Positions 9,601-17,624 of a stretch of 49,039 bases of DNA are shown piece after piece. Where the stretch lies: contig CANRQR010000009.1 in NCBI GenBank assembly GCA_947641735.1, positions 1 to 49,039 of the forward strand, given 5' to 3'. A model generated the notes under the pieces. It had not been told where the DNA came from and searched no databases. It saw only the letters and a program-made list of their open reading frames with translations. A program made the position numbers and the translations under genes. Origin of the DNA: an uncultured Lactobacillus sp. Lineage in GTDB: Bacteria; Bacillota; Bacilli; Lactobacillales; Lactobacillaceae. Position 1 is the stretch's first letter. Each line of letters starts with the position of its first letter.

Positions 9601-10527
9601 ATGAGACATGCAAAGAAGAAAACTAAGAAAAAGTATTTATGGTTAATTATATTTGTAATAGTAGCTATTTGTTTTTTTGTATGGAAAAACAATTTTAACT
9701 CATATAGAATGCCATCGAATTATCATACTGACCAAGTGGATTTAAATGTTAAAGCTGCAGTAGCAATTAATGCAAAAGATGGAGCAACTCTTTACGCTAA
9801 AAATGCTAATCAAAGCTTGCCGATTGCCTCAATGACCAAGCTTTTAACTGTTTATTTAACTTTACAAGCAATTAAAGAGAAAAAAATATCTTGGGATACA
9901 ACTGTTACCCCAACTCAAGAAATAGTAGACTTAGGCTCAAATCAAGATTATGCAAGTGTTCCGCTTAGGCTAGGGCAAAAATATACCGTAAGACAGCTCT
10001 ATGATGCAGCCTTAATAAAGTCAGCAAATAATGCAGCTCGTTTACTTGCGATTGCAGTTAGTGGAAGCGAGACAAATTTTCTAAATCAAATGCGCCAGCA
10101 AGCTTATAAATGGAAACTCAATAATGCTAAATTCGTAACTGTTGATGGTTTACCGGAGAAAAGAAAAAATTTTTTAGGGATGACGACAACAGTTGAAAAT
10201 AAAATGAGTGCTAATGATATGGCAATTGTAGCGAGAAAATTAATAACTGATTATCCTGAAATTTTAAATACTACAAAACTATCTAGAGCATATTTTCAAA
10301 ATACACTTATGATTAATAGTAATAAAATGCTAAATGGTCTCTCATACTATGATTCGACATTTCCTGTGGATGGTTTAAAGACGGGTACTACTGATGGCGC
10401 TGGTTCGTGTTTTACTTGTACAGCAGATAAAAATGGAAAAAGAGTAATTACAGTAATTTTAGGTGCTAAAAATGATAATGAACGGTTTGTGGAGACCAAA
10501 AAGTTATTAAGTTATTGTTTTAATTAA
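9601..10527 (+). CDS. D-alanyl-D-alanine carboxypeptidase (S11, low-molecular-weight PBP)
   Basis: A penicillin-binding protein that trims the terminal D-Ala from peptidoglycan stem peptides outside the membrane. The 308-residue protein has a basic N-terminus and one hydrophobic segment (about residues 10-28) that acts as signal or anchor. The serine-peptidase motifs follow: SMTK at about 76, SAN at about 141 and KTG at about 260, as in DacA. It is shorter than classical DacA, lacking most of the C-terminal domain and amphipathic anchor. The start is the ATG preceded by GGGTGA; a TTG at 9574 is in frame but poorly supported. Confidence 0.92.
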   Translation: MRHAKKKTKKKYLWLIIFVIVAICFFVWKNNFNSYRMPSNYHTDQVDLNVKAAVAINAKDGATLYAKNANQSLPIASMTKLLTVYLTLQAIKEKKISWDTTVTPTQEIVDLGSNQDYASVPLRLGQKYTVRQLYDAALIKSANNAARLLAIAVSGSETNFLNQMRQQAYKWKLNNAKFVTVDGLPEKRKNFLGMTTTVENKMSANDMAIVARKLITDYPEILNTTKLSRAYFQNTLMINSNKMLNGLSYYDSTFPVDGLKTGTTDGAGSCFTCTADKNGKRVITVILGAKNDNERFVETKKLLSYCFN

Positions 10528-10553
10528 AATTTTACTATGCATTCGATTTAATA

Positions 10554-10583
10554 TTGCACTTTCCCTAAGTTTGCTGATATAAT
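10554..10583 (+). promoter_or_regulatory. promoter of the argS leader
   Basis: TTGCAC, an 18-base spacer, and TATAAT preceded by TG one base away (extended -10). It is placed to start the T-box transcript at about 10590. Confidence 0.75.
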
Positions 10584-10589
10584 CTTCAT

Positions 10590-10788
10590 GACAAAAGGTT
10601 AAAAGTAGTAGTATTGCATTTATGTTCAGCGAGTCTATGGTTGGTGGAAGTTAGACAATAGGGCAATATGAAGGCGTGTTTAACTTTAACTTTAAAATCA
10701 ATTAATAAGCGGATACGTTGTATCAAGTAGAGTGGTACCGCGGGAACTTTCTCGTCTCTTTCTAGTTTACTAGGAAGAGACTTTTTTT
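10590..10788 (+). promoter_or_regulatory. T-box leader of argS
   Basis: A T-box antitermination leader. AGAGTGGTACCGCGG (about 10730-10743) is the T-box itself. A 12-bp terminator stem (10754-10765 with 10770-10781) with a T7 run follows. Stem I shows GGTTGGTGGAA and a TATTGC/GCAATA helix. The loop after GCAATA reads TGAAGGCGTG: arginine codons AGG and CGT are both present, and a strict read after GAA gives GGC, so the specifier is ambiguous by eye. Confidence 0.9.
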
Positions 10789-10806
10789 ATGCAAGAGGTG
10801 TTATAA

Positions 10807-12483
10807 GTGGATTTTAAACAAAAAGTCGTTGATTTAGTTAGTGAACAGGTAGATTTACCTAAAGAAAAAATTTCTATGTTAATTGAAAGACCAAAGAATG
10901 CTAAAATGGGTGACTATGCTTTTCCAGCATTTGCTTTGGCAAAAATTGAACATAAAAATCCTGCTTTAATTGCTAAGGATATTGCTGAGAAGATTAGTGA
11001 TGATAATTTCACAAGTATTCAGGCGGTTGGCCCATACGTGAATTTTGCGATTGATCATGCAAAACTTGTTAATGCGACTTTAAATGACGTTTTAACTGAA
11101 AAAGATCATTTTGGTGATCAAAAATTAGGTGAAGGTAATGTTCCAATCGATATGTCTTCCCCTAATATTGCGAAGCCAATGTCTATGGGACACTTGCGTT
11201 CTACTGTAATTGGCAATTCAATTGCTAAAACTTTAGAAAAAGTAGGATATACTCCAATTAAAATTAATTATCTTGGAGATTATGGTACCCAATTTGGTAA
11301 GTTAATTACTGCTTATCGGTTATGGGGAAATGAAGAAGACGTTAAGAAGGACCCAATCAACAATCTTTTCCATTACTATGTTAAATTCCATGAAGAAGCA
11401 GAAAAAGATCCTAAATTAGAAGATGAAGGACGTGCTGCCTTTAAGAAACTTGAAAATGGGGACGAAGAAGAAATTAAATTATGGAAATGGTTCCGTGAAG
11501 TTTCTCTTCAAGAATTTAACCGAATTTATAAAGAATTAGGTGTGACTTTTGATTCATATAACGGTGAAGCATTCTTCAACGATAAGATGCAACCAGTAGT
11601 TGACGAATTAAAGGAAAAAGGCTTACTCGAAGAATCACGAGGAGCTCAAGTAGTTAACTTGGGTGAAGATGAAAATCCAGCCTTAATTTTGAAATCAGAT
11701 GGCTCTAGTTTGTACATGACCCGTGACTTAGCTGCAGCTCTATACCGTAAAAAGGAATATGACTTTGTAATGTCCCTTTATGTTGCCGGTGGTGAACAAA
11801 CTGGTCACTTTAAGCAATTAAAACAAGTTTTGAAGAAGATGGGTTATGATTGGTCAGATAATATTCACCACATTCCATTTGGTTTGATTACTCAAGGCGG
11901 AAAGAAACTATCTACTAGAAAAGGAAACGTTGTTTTCTTAGATCAAGTCTTAAAGGATGCAGTTTCTTTAGCAGAACAGCAAATTGAAGAAAAGAATCCA
12001 AACTTATCTAATAAGGAACAAGTTGCTCATGATGTTGGTGTGGGCGCCGTTGTATTCCATGACTTAAAGAATGATCGAATGGATAACTTTGATTTTGACT
12101 TAGAAGAAGTTGTTCGTTTTGAAGGAGATACTGGTCCATACGTTCAATACACTAATGCTAGAGCTCAAAGTATTTTACGTAAGGCTAATAAAAAAATCTC
12201 AATGGATAATTTAAGCTTAAATGATGATTGGTCCTTTGCAGTTGCAAAAGCATTAGCTGATTTCCCTGCTATTGTAGAAAAAGCCTCAGAAAAATTTGAA
12301 CCATCGATTATTGCAAAATATGCCTTGGATTTAAGTAAGAAATTTAATAAGTATTATGCAAATGTTAGAATTTTGGACGAAGATGATCAATTAAATGCTC
12401 GTCTTGCACTAGTTCGAGCAACTTCAATTGTTTTAACTGAAGCATTGAGACTTTTAGGTGTAAATGCTCCTAAAGAAATGTAG
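10807..12483 (+). CDS. argS: arginyl-tRNA synthetase
   Basis: Class I synthetase charging tRNA-Arg. The 558-residue protein has the ArgS N-terminal additional domain, the HIGH-type motif in SPNIAKPMSMGHLRS at about residue 115-128, a KMSKS-like KLSTRKGN at about 367, and the DALR anticodon-binding domain at the C-terminus. It is the usual length. The start is GTG with AGAGGTG 6 bases upstream. Expression is controlled by the T-box leader. The gene is followed by the aldolase gene with no obvious strong terminator. Confidence 0.97.
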   Translation: MDFKQKVVDLVSEQVDLPKEKISMLIERPKNAKMGDYAFPAFALAKIEHKNPALIAKDIAEKISDDNFTSIQAVGPYVNFAIDHAKLVNATLNDVLTEKDHFGDQKLGEGNVPIDMSSPNIAKPMSMGHLRSTVIGNSIAKTLEKVGYTPIKINYLGDYGTQFGKLITAYRLWGNEEDVKKDPINNLFHYYVKFHEEAEKDPKLEDEGRAAFKKLENGDEEEIKLWKWFREVSLQEFNRIYKELGVTFDSYNGEAFFNDKMQPVVDELKEKGLLEESRGAQVVNLGEDENPALILKSDGSSLYMTRDLAAALYRKKEYDFVMSLYVAGGEQTGHFKQLKQVLKKMGYDWSDNIHHIPFGLITQGGKKLSTRKGNVVFLDQVLKDAVSLAEQQIEEKNPNLSNKEQVAHDVGVGAVVFHDLKNDRMDNFDFDLEEVVRFEGDTGPYVQYTNARAQSILRKANKKISMDNLSLNDDWSFAVAKALADFPAIVEKASEKFEPSIIAKYALDLSKKFNKYYANVRILDEDDQLNARLALVRATSIVLTEALRLLGVNAPKEM

Positions 12484-12593
12484 TATTTTTTGAAATAAAA
12501 ATATTCACGAATTTTTTTAAGCTAAAGTATGTTAATTTTTGCACTAATGGGTTAAACTAGTGATGTGTTAAAAATTTAGGAGGTATTTTTTTA

Positions 12594-13511
12594 ATGGCTT
12601 ATTTAGTAAATGGTAATGACATTTTCAAAGCTGCTCGTGAAAACCACTACGCTGTAGGTGCATACAACACTAACAACCTTGAATGGACTCGTGCACTTTT
12701 AAGAGGTGCTAAGGAAACTAGAACTCCTTTATTGATTCAAGTTTCTACTGGTGCTGCTAAGTACATGGGTGGTTACAAGACTGTTAAGGACTTAGTTCTT
12801 AACGAAATGGACAACATGGATATCGATGTTCCAGTTATTTTGAACTTGGACCACGGTGACTTTGAATCAGCTAAGGAATGTATTGCACTTGGTTACTCAT
12901 CAGTTATGTTTGATGGTCACAACTTACCAACTGACGAAAACTTAGCTAAAACTAAGGAAATCGTTAAGTTAGCTCACGAAAGAGGTATCTCTGTTGAAGC
13001 TGAAATCGGTAAGATTGGTGAAAACCAAGGTGCCGATGGTGGTGAATTAGCATCAGTTGAAGACGCTAAGACTTTCGTTGCTGCTGGTGTTGACAAGCTT
13101 GCTTGTGGTATTGGTAACATCCACGGTGTTTACCCAGAAGGTTGGAAAGGCTTGAACTTCGATCGTTTGAAGGAAATTGCAGAAGCAGTTCCAAACGAAC
13201 CACTTGTTCTTCATGGTGGTTCAGGAATTCCTCAAGACCAAATCGAAAAGGCAATTCAATTAGGTATTGCTAAGATTAACATCAACACTGAATTCCAATT
13301 AGCATTCCAAGCTGCAACTCGTAAGTACATTGAAGACAAGATGGACTTAGACAAGGGCAACAAGGGTTACGACCCACGTAAGCTTTTGAGAGCTGGTACT
13401 GACGCAATTACTGATTCTATGAAGGAAATGATTTCATGGATGGGTACTGCACCAATCGACTCAAAGGAATCATCAGTTCAATTTGATGAAGCTTCATTAA
13501 ACGAAGAATAA
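12594..13511 (+). CDS. fba: class II fructose-1,6-bisphosphate aldolase
   Basis: Zinc-dependent aldolase of glycolysis, splitting fructose 1,6-bisphosphate into two triose phosphates. The 305-residue protein has NLDHGDFESA at about residue 83 (catalytic Asp and zinc-ligand His), a His in NIHGVYPEG near 176, and VLHGGSGIP near 205, which binds zinc and phosphate. It has a perfect AGGAGGT ribosome-binding site at 12578-12584. Its codon use is visibly biased (GGT, AAC, GAC, CTT) compared with its neighbours, as expected for one of the most abundant proteins. It ends in a terminator. Confidence 0.97.
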   Translation: MAYLVNGNDIFKAARENHYAVGAYNTNNLEWTRALLRGAKETRTPLLIQVSTGAAKYMGGYKTVKDLVLNEMDNMDIDVPVILNLDHGDFESAKECIALGYSSVMFDGHNLPTDENLAKTKEIVKLAHERGISVEAEIGKIGENQGADGGELASVEDAKTFVAAGVDKLACGIGNIHGVYPEGWKGLNFDRLKEIAEAVPNEPLVLHGGSGIPQDQIEKAIQLGIAKININTEFQLAFQAATRKYIEDKMDLDKGNKGYDPRKLLRAGTDAITDSMKEMISWMGTAPIDSKESSVQFDEASLNEE

Positions 13512-13528
13512 TCAATAAGTCTATTAGA

Positions 13529-13558
13529 AAAAGGCCTCAGGAAACTGAGGTCTTTTTT
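13529..13558 (+). terminator. intrinsic terminator of fba
   Basis: Stem AAGGCCTCAG / CTGAGGTCTT closed by a GAAA loop, then a T6 run. Confidence 0.92.
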
Positions 13559-13577
13559 GTTAATCTGGATAAATAAA

Positions 13578-13898
13578 ATGCAAATAAGATTTGATGAACG
13601 TGGATGTAAGGGCTTCTTTAAGAAATATAATAAGCACGTCCCCCTAATAAAAGAGCTAATTGAGAAAGCTATTATTAAGGAAATAGCAACAGGGATGAGC
13701 AAGGTTAAACTAGCTAGTAGAAAAAGAATTAATGGACAAAAAATTTATGAATTTCGCTTAAATCTTAGTACTCTTGGTTCTGCTCGAATTGCTTTTTCAA
13801 TTTTTGATGATCAAGCAATTGTTTACTTTATTAGTAAAGATATCCAGAAATCGTCTTTTAGTAAAGAGTTTGAAAAAATTATTAATAAAAGAGGATAG
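13578..13898 (+). CDS. RelE/ParE-superfamily toxin-like protein, no antitoxin seen
   Basis: A small basic protein of about 106 residues. The pattern, helices first and then KIYEFRLNLSTLGSARIAFS followed by an IVYFISKDIQK strand and a terminal helix, looks like the beta-sheet core of RelE/HigB/ParE toxins, which cleave ribosome-bound mRNA or poison gyrase. That assignment is by pattern only. No small helix-turn-helix antitoxin gene lies on either side: upstream is the aldolase terminator and downstream a broken GNAT gene. ATG 13578 gives the best N-terminus (MQIRFDERG); its Shine-Dalgarno is weak. Confidence 0.65.
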   Translation: MQIRFDERGCKGFFKKYNKHVPLIKELIEKAIIKEIATGMSKVKLASRKRINGQKIYEFRLNLSTLGSARIAFSIFDDQAIVYFISKDIQKSSFSKEFEKIINKRG

Positions 13899-13900
13899 TA

Positions 13901-14337
13901 ATGAATAATAGTAGAAGTTAAAAATTTAGATAAGGTAACAGAAGGAAGGCTTTTAAATGTCTGGGAAAATAGTGTGCGTGCGACGCATCATTTTTTATCA
14001 GACGAAGAGAGTAATGATATAAAAGAATATGTTCCCCAAGCATTAAACGGGGTAAATCCATCTGCTAGTAGTTTACGATGATAAAAAAGTACCCGTTTCT
14101 TTTATGGGAGTTAATGATCAAAAGCTAGAAATGTTATTTGTTGATGATAGACAGCGTGGAATAGGAATTTGTAAAGAATTGATCGCTTATGGAATTGATG
14201 TTAACGAACTTGCCGTTAATGAACAGAATCCAAAAGCACGTGGATTTTATGAACATATGGGTTTTAAAGCAGTAGAAAGATCAGAATTTGATGATCAAGG
14301 AAAAGCTTATCCAATTTTAGTAATGAAAAGAAACTAG
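13901..14337 (+). pseudogene. GNAT acetyltransferase, frameshifted
   Basis: Two frames together make a complete GNAT protein. From 13901 an ATG with GAGGAT upstream goes out of frame at once because of one extra A. The next frame reads VEVKNLDKVTEGRLLNVWEN and ends at a TGA at about 14080. The frame from about 14055 then continues YDDKKVPVSFMGVNDQKLE, the acetyl-CoA loop (DDRQRGIGICKELI) and the C-terminal ARGFYEHMGFK motif to the TAG. Two separate disruptions argue for a real pseudogene. A shorter protein starting at 14104 would lack the N-terminal half of the fold. Confidence 0.8.
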
Positions 14338-14363
14338 TATTTATAAAAGAGAGCGTTTTAATT

Positions 14364-14618
14364 ATGTCTTTAACAGTTAATCTTTATTACACTGGAAAAA
14401 ATGGTAGTGCACGTAAATTTGCTGAAGAAATGGAAAAAAGCGGTGTAGCAGATCGGATTAGACAAGAACCAGGAAATGAAAAATATGATTATTTCATTCC
14501 TATAAATGATCCTGAAACAATTCTTTTGATTGATAGCTGGAAAGATCAAAAATCACTTGATGCGCATCATGCTTCACCATTTAAATATTGTTTAACTGCT
14601 TTAAGTTTGATTTCATAA
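14364..14618 (+). CDS. antibiotic-biosynthesis-monooxygenase (ABM) domain protein, short
   Basis: An 84-residue ferredoxin-like protein of the ABM/YgiN type. The characteristic run ILLIDSWKDQKSLDAHHASP is clear near residues 55-75. Members act as small quinol monooxygenases, heme-degrading enzymes or simple dimeric binding proteins; nothing here selects among these. The family is usually about 95-105 residues and ends in a helix after HHxSP. This one stops soon after in an atypical tail (FKYCLTALSLIS), which suggests a C-terminal truncation. It follows the broken GNAT gene by 26 bases with AAGAGAG upstream. Confidence 0.7.
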   Translation: MSLTVNLYYTGKNGSARKFAEEMEKSGVADRIRQEPGNEKYDYFIPINDPETILLIDSWKDQKSLDAHHASPFKYCLTALSLIS

Positions 14619-14643
14619 CTAAATTTACTTTTTCTGGACATAC

Positions 14644-14708
14644 AAAAAAGTCCTACTTTCATAGATAGTACAACTTTATATATTTGTACTGTCTACTAAA
14701 GTAGGACT
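14644..14708 (-). terminator. very long hairpin, minus-strand terminator
   Basis: AGTCCTACTTT (14649-14659) pairs with AAAGTAGGACT (14698-14708), and TAGATAGTACAA pairs with TTGTACTGTCTA inside. That gives about 23 base pairs with a small internal loop. Read on the minus strand it ends in T6, so it can terminate transcripts coming from the small gene at 14784-14891. On the plus strand no T-run follows. Confidence 0.7.
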
Positions 14709-14783
14709 ATATCAGTTCTAAGTAGCAACGAGATTTTTGTTCAATACTAAAAATAGAAGAAAATGAAGAATAAAAATATCGAT

Positions 14784-14891
14784 TTATTTCCGACGAGCCT
14801 TTACAGGAACTGGAACTGGTTTATTTATAATAGCAGCATTTGCAGCAAGTACTGCAATCGTGCTAGCTCCTAAAATAAGTAATAATATCAT
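14784..14891 (-). CDS. 35-residue single-pass membrane microprotein
   Basis: An ATG at 14891 (minus strand), with AAAGGA about 9 bases upstream, opens a 35-codon frame: MILLLILGASTIAVLAANAA, then a short Pro/Val stretch and the basic tail KARRK. One hydrophobic helix with a positively charged C-terminus predicts an N-out/C-in or peripheral membrane peptide. A long minus-strand terminator lies 75 bases downstream. I know no function. It could be a small regulatory or toxin-like membrane peptide. It is too short to be certain without conservation data. Confidence 0.6.
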   Translation of the reverse strand: MILLLILGASTIAVLAANAAIINKPVPVPVKARRK

Positions 14892-15085
14892 TAAACCATT
14901 CCTTTCTTTAATTGATTGGTATTAATATTAGAGTGAATTTATGAATTTTCTGTGACTTAATTTTAAGAGAAAATCTAAAAAATATAAATAATTTTACCGT
15001 TTTAAAAAAATACGAACAATTTTATACATCTTAACAAAGATAATTAATAAATAACTTAAAAAGACTAAAAAAGAATCTTTATTTG

Positions 15086-15094
15086 TGTTAAAAT
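15086..15094 (+). promoter_or_regulatory. extended -10 promoter of hpt
   Basis: TGTTAAAAT is an extended -10 (TGn plus TAAAAT) located 38 bases before the hpt ATG. No good -35 is visible, which is usual for extended -10 promoters. Confidence 0.45.
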
Positions 15095-15131
15095 TTCATC
15101 ATTGACGATTTTAATGAAGAGGAATTACAGA

Positions 15132-15668
15132 ATGAATAACGATATCGAACGTATATTGTATAGTCAAAGCGACTTAGATGGTCGTATGGATGAAATGGCT
15201 GCTGACTTAAATGTGAAGTATAGAAATGAAGAGCCAATTATTATTCCAGTCTTAAATGGTGCTATGATTTTTGCTAGCGATATGATTAAGAGATTAGATT
15301 TTAAGTTGATCATTGATCCTATTAAGGCATCTAGCTATGTAGGAAGCCAATCAACTGGAAAAGTAAAGATTACGCAAGATATTAAGTCAGATGTGAAGGG
15401 TCGTCCAGTAATTTTTATGGAAGATATTATTGACACTGGGCGTACATTACAAGCACTCAGTGAAGTAATGAAAGATCGTGGAGCTAAGAGTGTTGAAGTT
15501 GTTGCAATGCTTGATAAGCCAAACACACGAGTAGTAGATTTTCATGCTGATTATTACGGTTTTAAGGCTCCAGATGGTTTTTTGGTTGGGTACGGGCTAG
15601 ATTATAATGGCTTGTACAGAAACTTGCCTTATGTGGGAATTTTAAAGCATGAGGTTTATGCAAATTAG
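15132..15668 (+). CDS. hpt: hypoxanthine-guanine phosphoribosyltransferase
   Basis: Purine salvage enzyme joining hypoxanthine or guanine to PRPP. The 178-residue protein has the PRPP-binding signature IFMEDIIDTGRTLQAL near residue 96 and the usual PVLNGAMIFASD loop near residue 40. The ATG at 15132 has GAGGAA at 7 bases; a TTG at 15102 would add an atypical ten residues. Here it stands with a glutamine amidotransferase gene 22 bases downstream, probably in one transcript. Confidence 0.95.
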   Translation: MNNDIERILYSQSDLDGRMDEMAADLNVKYRNEEPIIIPVLNGAMIFASDMIKRLDFKLIIDPIKASSYVGSQSTGKVKITQDIKSDVKGRPVIFMEDIIDTGRTLQALSEVMKDRGAKSVEVVAMLDKPNTRVVDFHADYYGFKAPDGFLVGYGLDYNGLYRNLPYVGILKHEVYAN

Positions 15669-15690
15669 AAAGTGAGATAAATTATAAATT

Positions 15691-16359
15691 ATGCGTGTAA
15701 ATGTTTTGCAGCATACTCCAAATGAAGGACCAGGTTCAATTAAGACTTGGGCCGATCAACATCACCATGAATTCTATGTTTATCATCCTGAAACATTTGG
15801 CAAATTACCGACTGTTAAAGAAACGGATTTATTAATAATTCTTGGCGGACCGATGAGTCCAAATGATGATTTAGCTTGGATTAAACAAGAAAGACAATTA
15901 ATTAAAGCAATGCTTGATGCTCATAAACCAATGCTTGGTGCGTGTTTCGGCGGACAACAAATTGCTAAAACTATAGGCGCTAAAATTTTAGATGCTCCTC
16001 ATAAAGAAGTAGGCTGGGCGCCAGTTTACTTAAAAGACTCAACTATCCCAGATTTACCTGAAAAATTAACGGCTCTTCACTGGCATGAGCAAATGTTTGA
16101 AATTCCAGAAGGTGCTAAATTATTGTTTTCAAGCGATTTAGTAGAGAATCAAGGCTTTTTGCTTGGTGATAACGTAATTGGCTTACAATTTCATTTTGAA
16201 CCAGAAGAAGATAACGTAAGAGAAATTGCAATCAATGACGTTGATTATCCACTAAAAAATAATGATTTGCATCAAACTGGCGAAGAAATTATTGCTCATA
16301 GAGTACCAGAAGAAAATCAAGAGGTAATGTTTAAATTACTTAATTTCATTACTAAGTAA
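15691..16359 (+). CDS. class I glutamine amidotransferase-like protein
   Basis: A 222-residue protein with a complete GATase-1 triad region. The nucleophile Cys is in GACFGGQQIA near residue 84 and the catalytic His and Glu in LQFHFEPEE near residue 167. The oxyanion-hole ILGGPMSP is near residue 51. Such stand-alone proteins resemble GMP-synthase amidotransferase domains and may hydrolyse gamma-glutamyl amides. Being 22 bases after hpt, it probably shares its transcript, which hints at nucleotide metabolism but does not prove it. Confidence 0.88.
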   Translation: MRVNVLQHTPNEGPGSIKTWADQHHHEFYVYHPETFGKLPTVKETDLLIILGGPMSPNDDLAWIKQERQLIKAMLDAHKPMLGACFGGQQIAKTIGAKILDAPHKEVGWAPVYLKDSTIPDLPEKLTALHWHEQMFEIPEGAKLLFSSDLVENQGFLLGDNVIGLQFHFEPEEDNVREIAINDVDYPLKNNDLHQTGEEIIAHRVPEENQEVMFKLLNFITK

Positions 16360-16371
16360 AAAGTGCAAATT

Positions 16372-16401
16372 TTGGACTACTAATAAAAAGTAAGCTAAAA
16401 T
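16372..16401 (+). promoter_or_regulatory. promoter of the NAD(P)-binding protein gene
   Basis: TTGGAC, 18-base spacer, TAAAAT, followed by AGGAGG at 16420-16425 and the ATG at 16433. Confidence 0.65.
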
Positions 16402-16432
16402 AAAGCTGTAAGTTTTTCTAGGAGGAAAAATT

Positions 16433-17065
16433 ATGGCTAAGATTTTTATTTTTGGTGGCTCAGGAAGAGTGGCTACAGATTTAATTAAAGATTTAGTAGC
16501 AGATGGTAATACTGTGACTGCTGCTGCTCGTCATCCAGAAAATATTATTAAATTGGAAGGCGTTACAGCCGACAAGCTAGATTTACATGCAGATGTTGAT
16601 AATATTGCTAAGCAGGTAAAAGGTTTTGATACAATTTACTTCACTGCCGGTTCAAGAGGTAAGGATTTAATTCAGACGGATGCAATGGGAGCGATTAAAA
16701 CAATGATGGCTGCTGAAAAGGTAGGCATTAAGCGTTATATTATGCTCAGTTCAATGCTTAGTTTAGATATTAATTCTTGGAAAAAAATTCCGAGCTTAGA
16801 AGATTATTTAGCAGCTAAGTTCTTTGCAGATACTTATTTGATGGATTCTACGAACTTAGAATATACCATTTTGCAAGCAGGCAGGCTTACTGAAGAAGCT
16901 GGAACAGGTAAAATTCAGCTTAATGTTGAAGCAGCTGATTCAAATCCAATTCCTGATGTTGCCAAAACATTAGCTGAAATTTTGAAATATCCAAATACAA
17001 TTGGTAAGGTTATTCCAATGAGTAGCGGTAAGACACCAATTGCTGATGCTTTAAAAGAAATTTAA
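16433..17065 (+). CDS. NAD(P)-binding Rossmann protein (SDR_a5 / NmrA-like)
   Basis: A 210-residue atypical short-chain dehydrogenase. The dinucleotide loop is IFGGSGRVATDLIKDLVADG (residues about 6-25), followed by an Arg at the end of strand 2 (AARHPENI), which suggests NADP preference. The later YLAAKFFAD segment takes the place of the YxxxK motif. Members of the group bind NADP and act as reductases or redox sensors. A perfect AGGAGG ribosome-binding site and its own promoter and terminator make it a single-gene unit. Confidence 0.88.
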   Translation: MAKIFIFGGSGRVATDLIKDLVADGNTVTAAARHPENIIKLEGVTADKLDLHADVDNIAKQVKGFDTIYFTAGSRGKDLIQTDAMGAIKTMMAAEKVGIKRYIMLSSMLSLDINSWKKIPSLEDYLAAKFFADTYLMDSTNLEYTILQAGRLTEEAGTGKIQLNVEAADSNPIPDVAKTLAEILKYPNTIGKVIPMSSGKTPIADALKEI

Positions 17066-17072
17066 TACATAG

Positions 17073-17099
17073 AAAAAGGCTCCGTGAGGGGCCTTTTTT
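17073..17099 (+). terminator. intrinsic terminator
   Basis: Stem AAAAAGGCTCC / GGGGCCTTTTT with a GTGA loop and T-run. It may also serve the converging methionine-sulfoxide reductase gene. Confidence 0.9.
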
Positions 17100-17118
17100 A
17101 GTGTTGAGAAGTTTACTA

Positions 17119-17577
17119 TTAAAATTTAAAAATATTAGAGATTTCTTCTAAATATTTTTGATCTAATTCATTAAAATTAGCAACTTTGGTCGAATCAAAG
17201 TCGAATACGCCCCATAGAGCACCATTTCTATTGAAAATGGGAACGACAATTTCGGAATTTGAATCGCTATCACAAGCAATATGACCTGCAAACTCGTGTA
17301 CATTTTTTACAATTTGAGTTTGCTTTTCTTTTGCAGCTGTTCCGCAGACTCCCTTACCAATAGCAATATGTACGCAGGCTGGTTTTCCTTGAAATGGTCC
17401 AAGAATTAGTTCGTTATTTTCATAGCGATAAACTCCTGCGAAGTTAACATCATTAAGCGCATTAAACAATAACGCAGAAATATTTGCTGCATTTGCAATC
17501 CAATCACTTTCTCCATTTACTAGAGCTTCAGCTTGTTTCACTAATAATTGGTAATTGCTTTCTGTTGATGCTGACAT
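17119..17577 (-). CDS. msrC: free methionine-(R)-sulfoxide reductase (GAF domain)
   Basis: Reduces free methionine-R-sulfoxide, an antioxidant role in the cytoplasm. The 152-residue GAF-domain protein has the three conserved cysteines of the fRMsr family: C68 in GKPACVHI, C78 in GKGVCGTA and C102 in GHIACDSDSNSEIV. The last of these is the catalytic one in the E. coli YebR/MsrC scheme. Length is typical. The start ATG has AGAGGA upstream. It is separated from a decayed chloride-channel gene on the same strand. Confidence 0.93.
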   Translation of the reverse strand: MSASTESNYQLLVKQAEALVNGESDWIANAANISALLFNALNDVNFAGVYRYENNELILGPFQGKPACVHIAIGKGVCGTAAKEKQTQIVKNVHEFAGHIACDSDSNSEIVVPIFNRNGALWGVFDFDSTKVANFNELDQKYLEEISNIFKF

Positions 17578-17624
17578 AATTTGATCCTCTTTTCGTGATA
17601 AATTATTTTAATTTTAACATTGAA

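Noticed and set aside
14104..14337. Intact 77-residue acetyltransferase
   Set aside because: The upstream frame carries the missing N-terminal half of a GNAT domain, showing a frameshifted gene rather than a short enzyme.
14649..14708. Miniature inverted-repeat transposon
   Set aside because: No flanking target duplication or second copy was seen in the window, and the T-run marks it as a minus-strand terminator.
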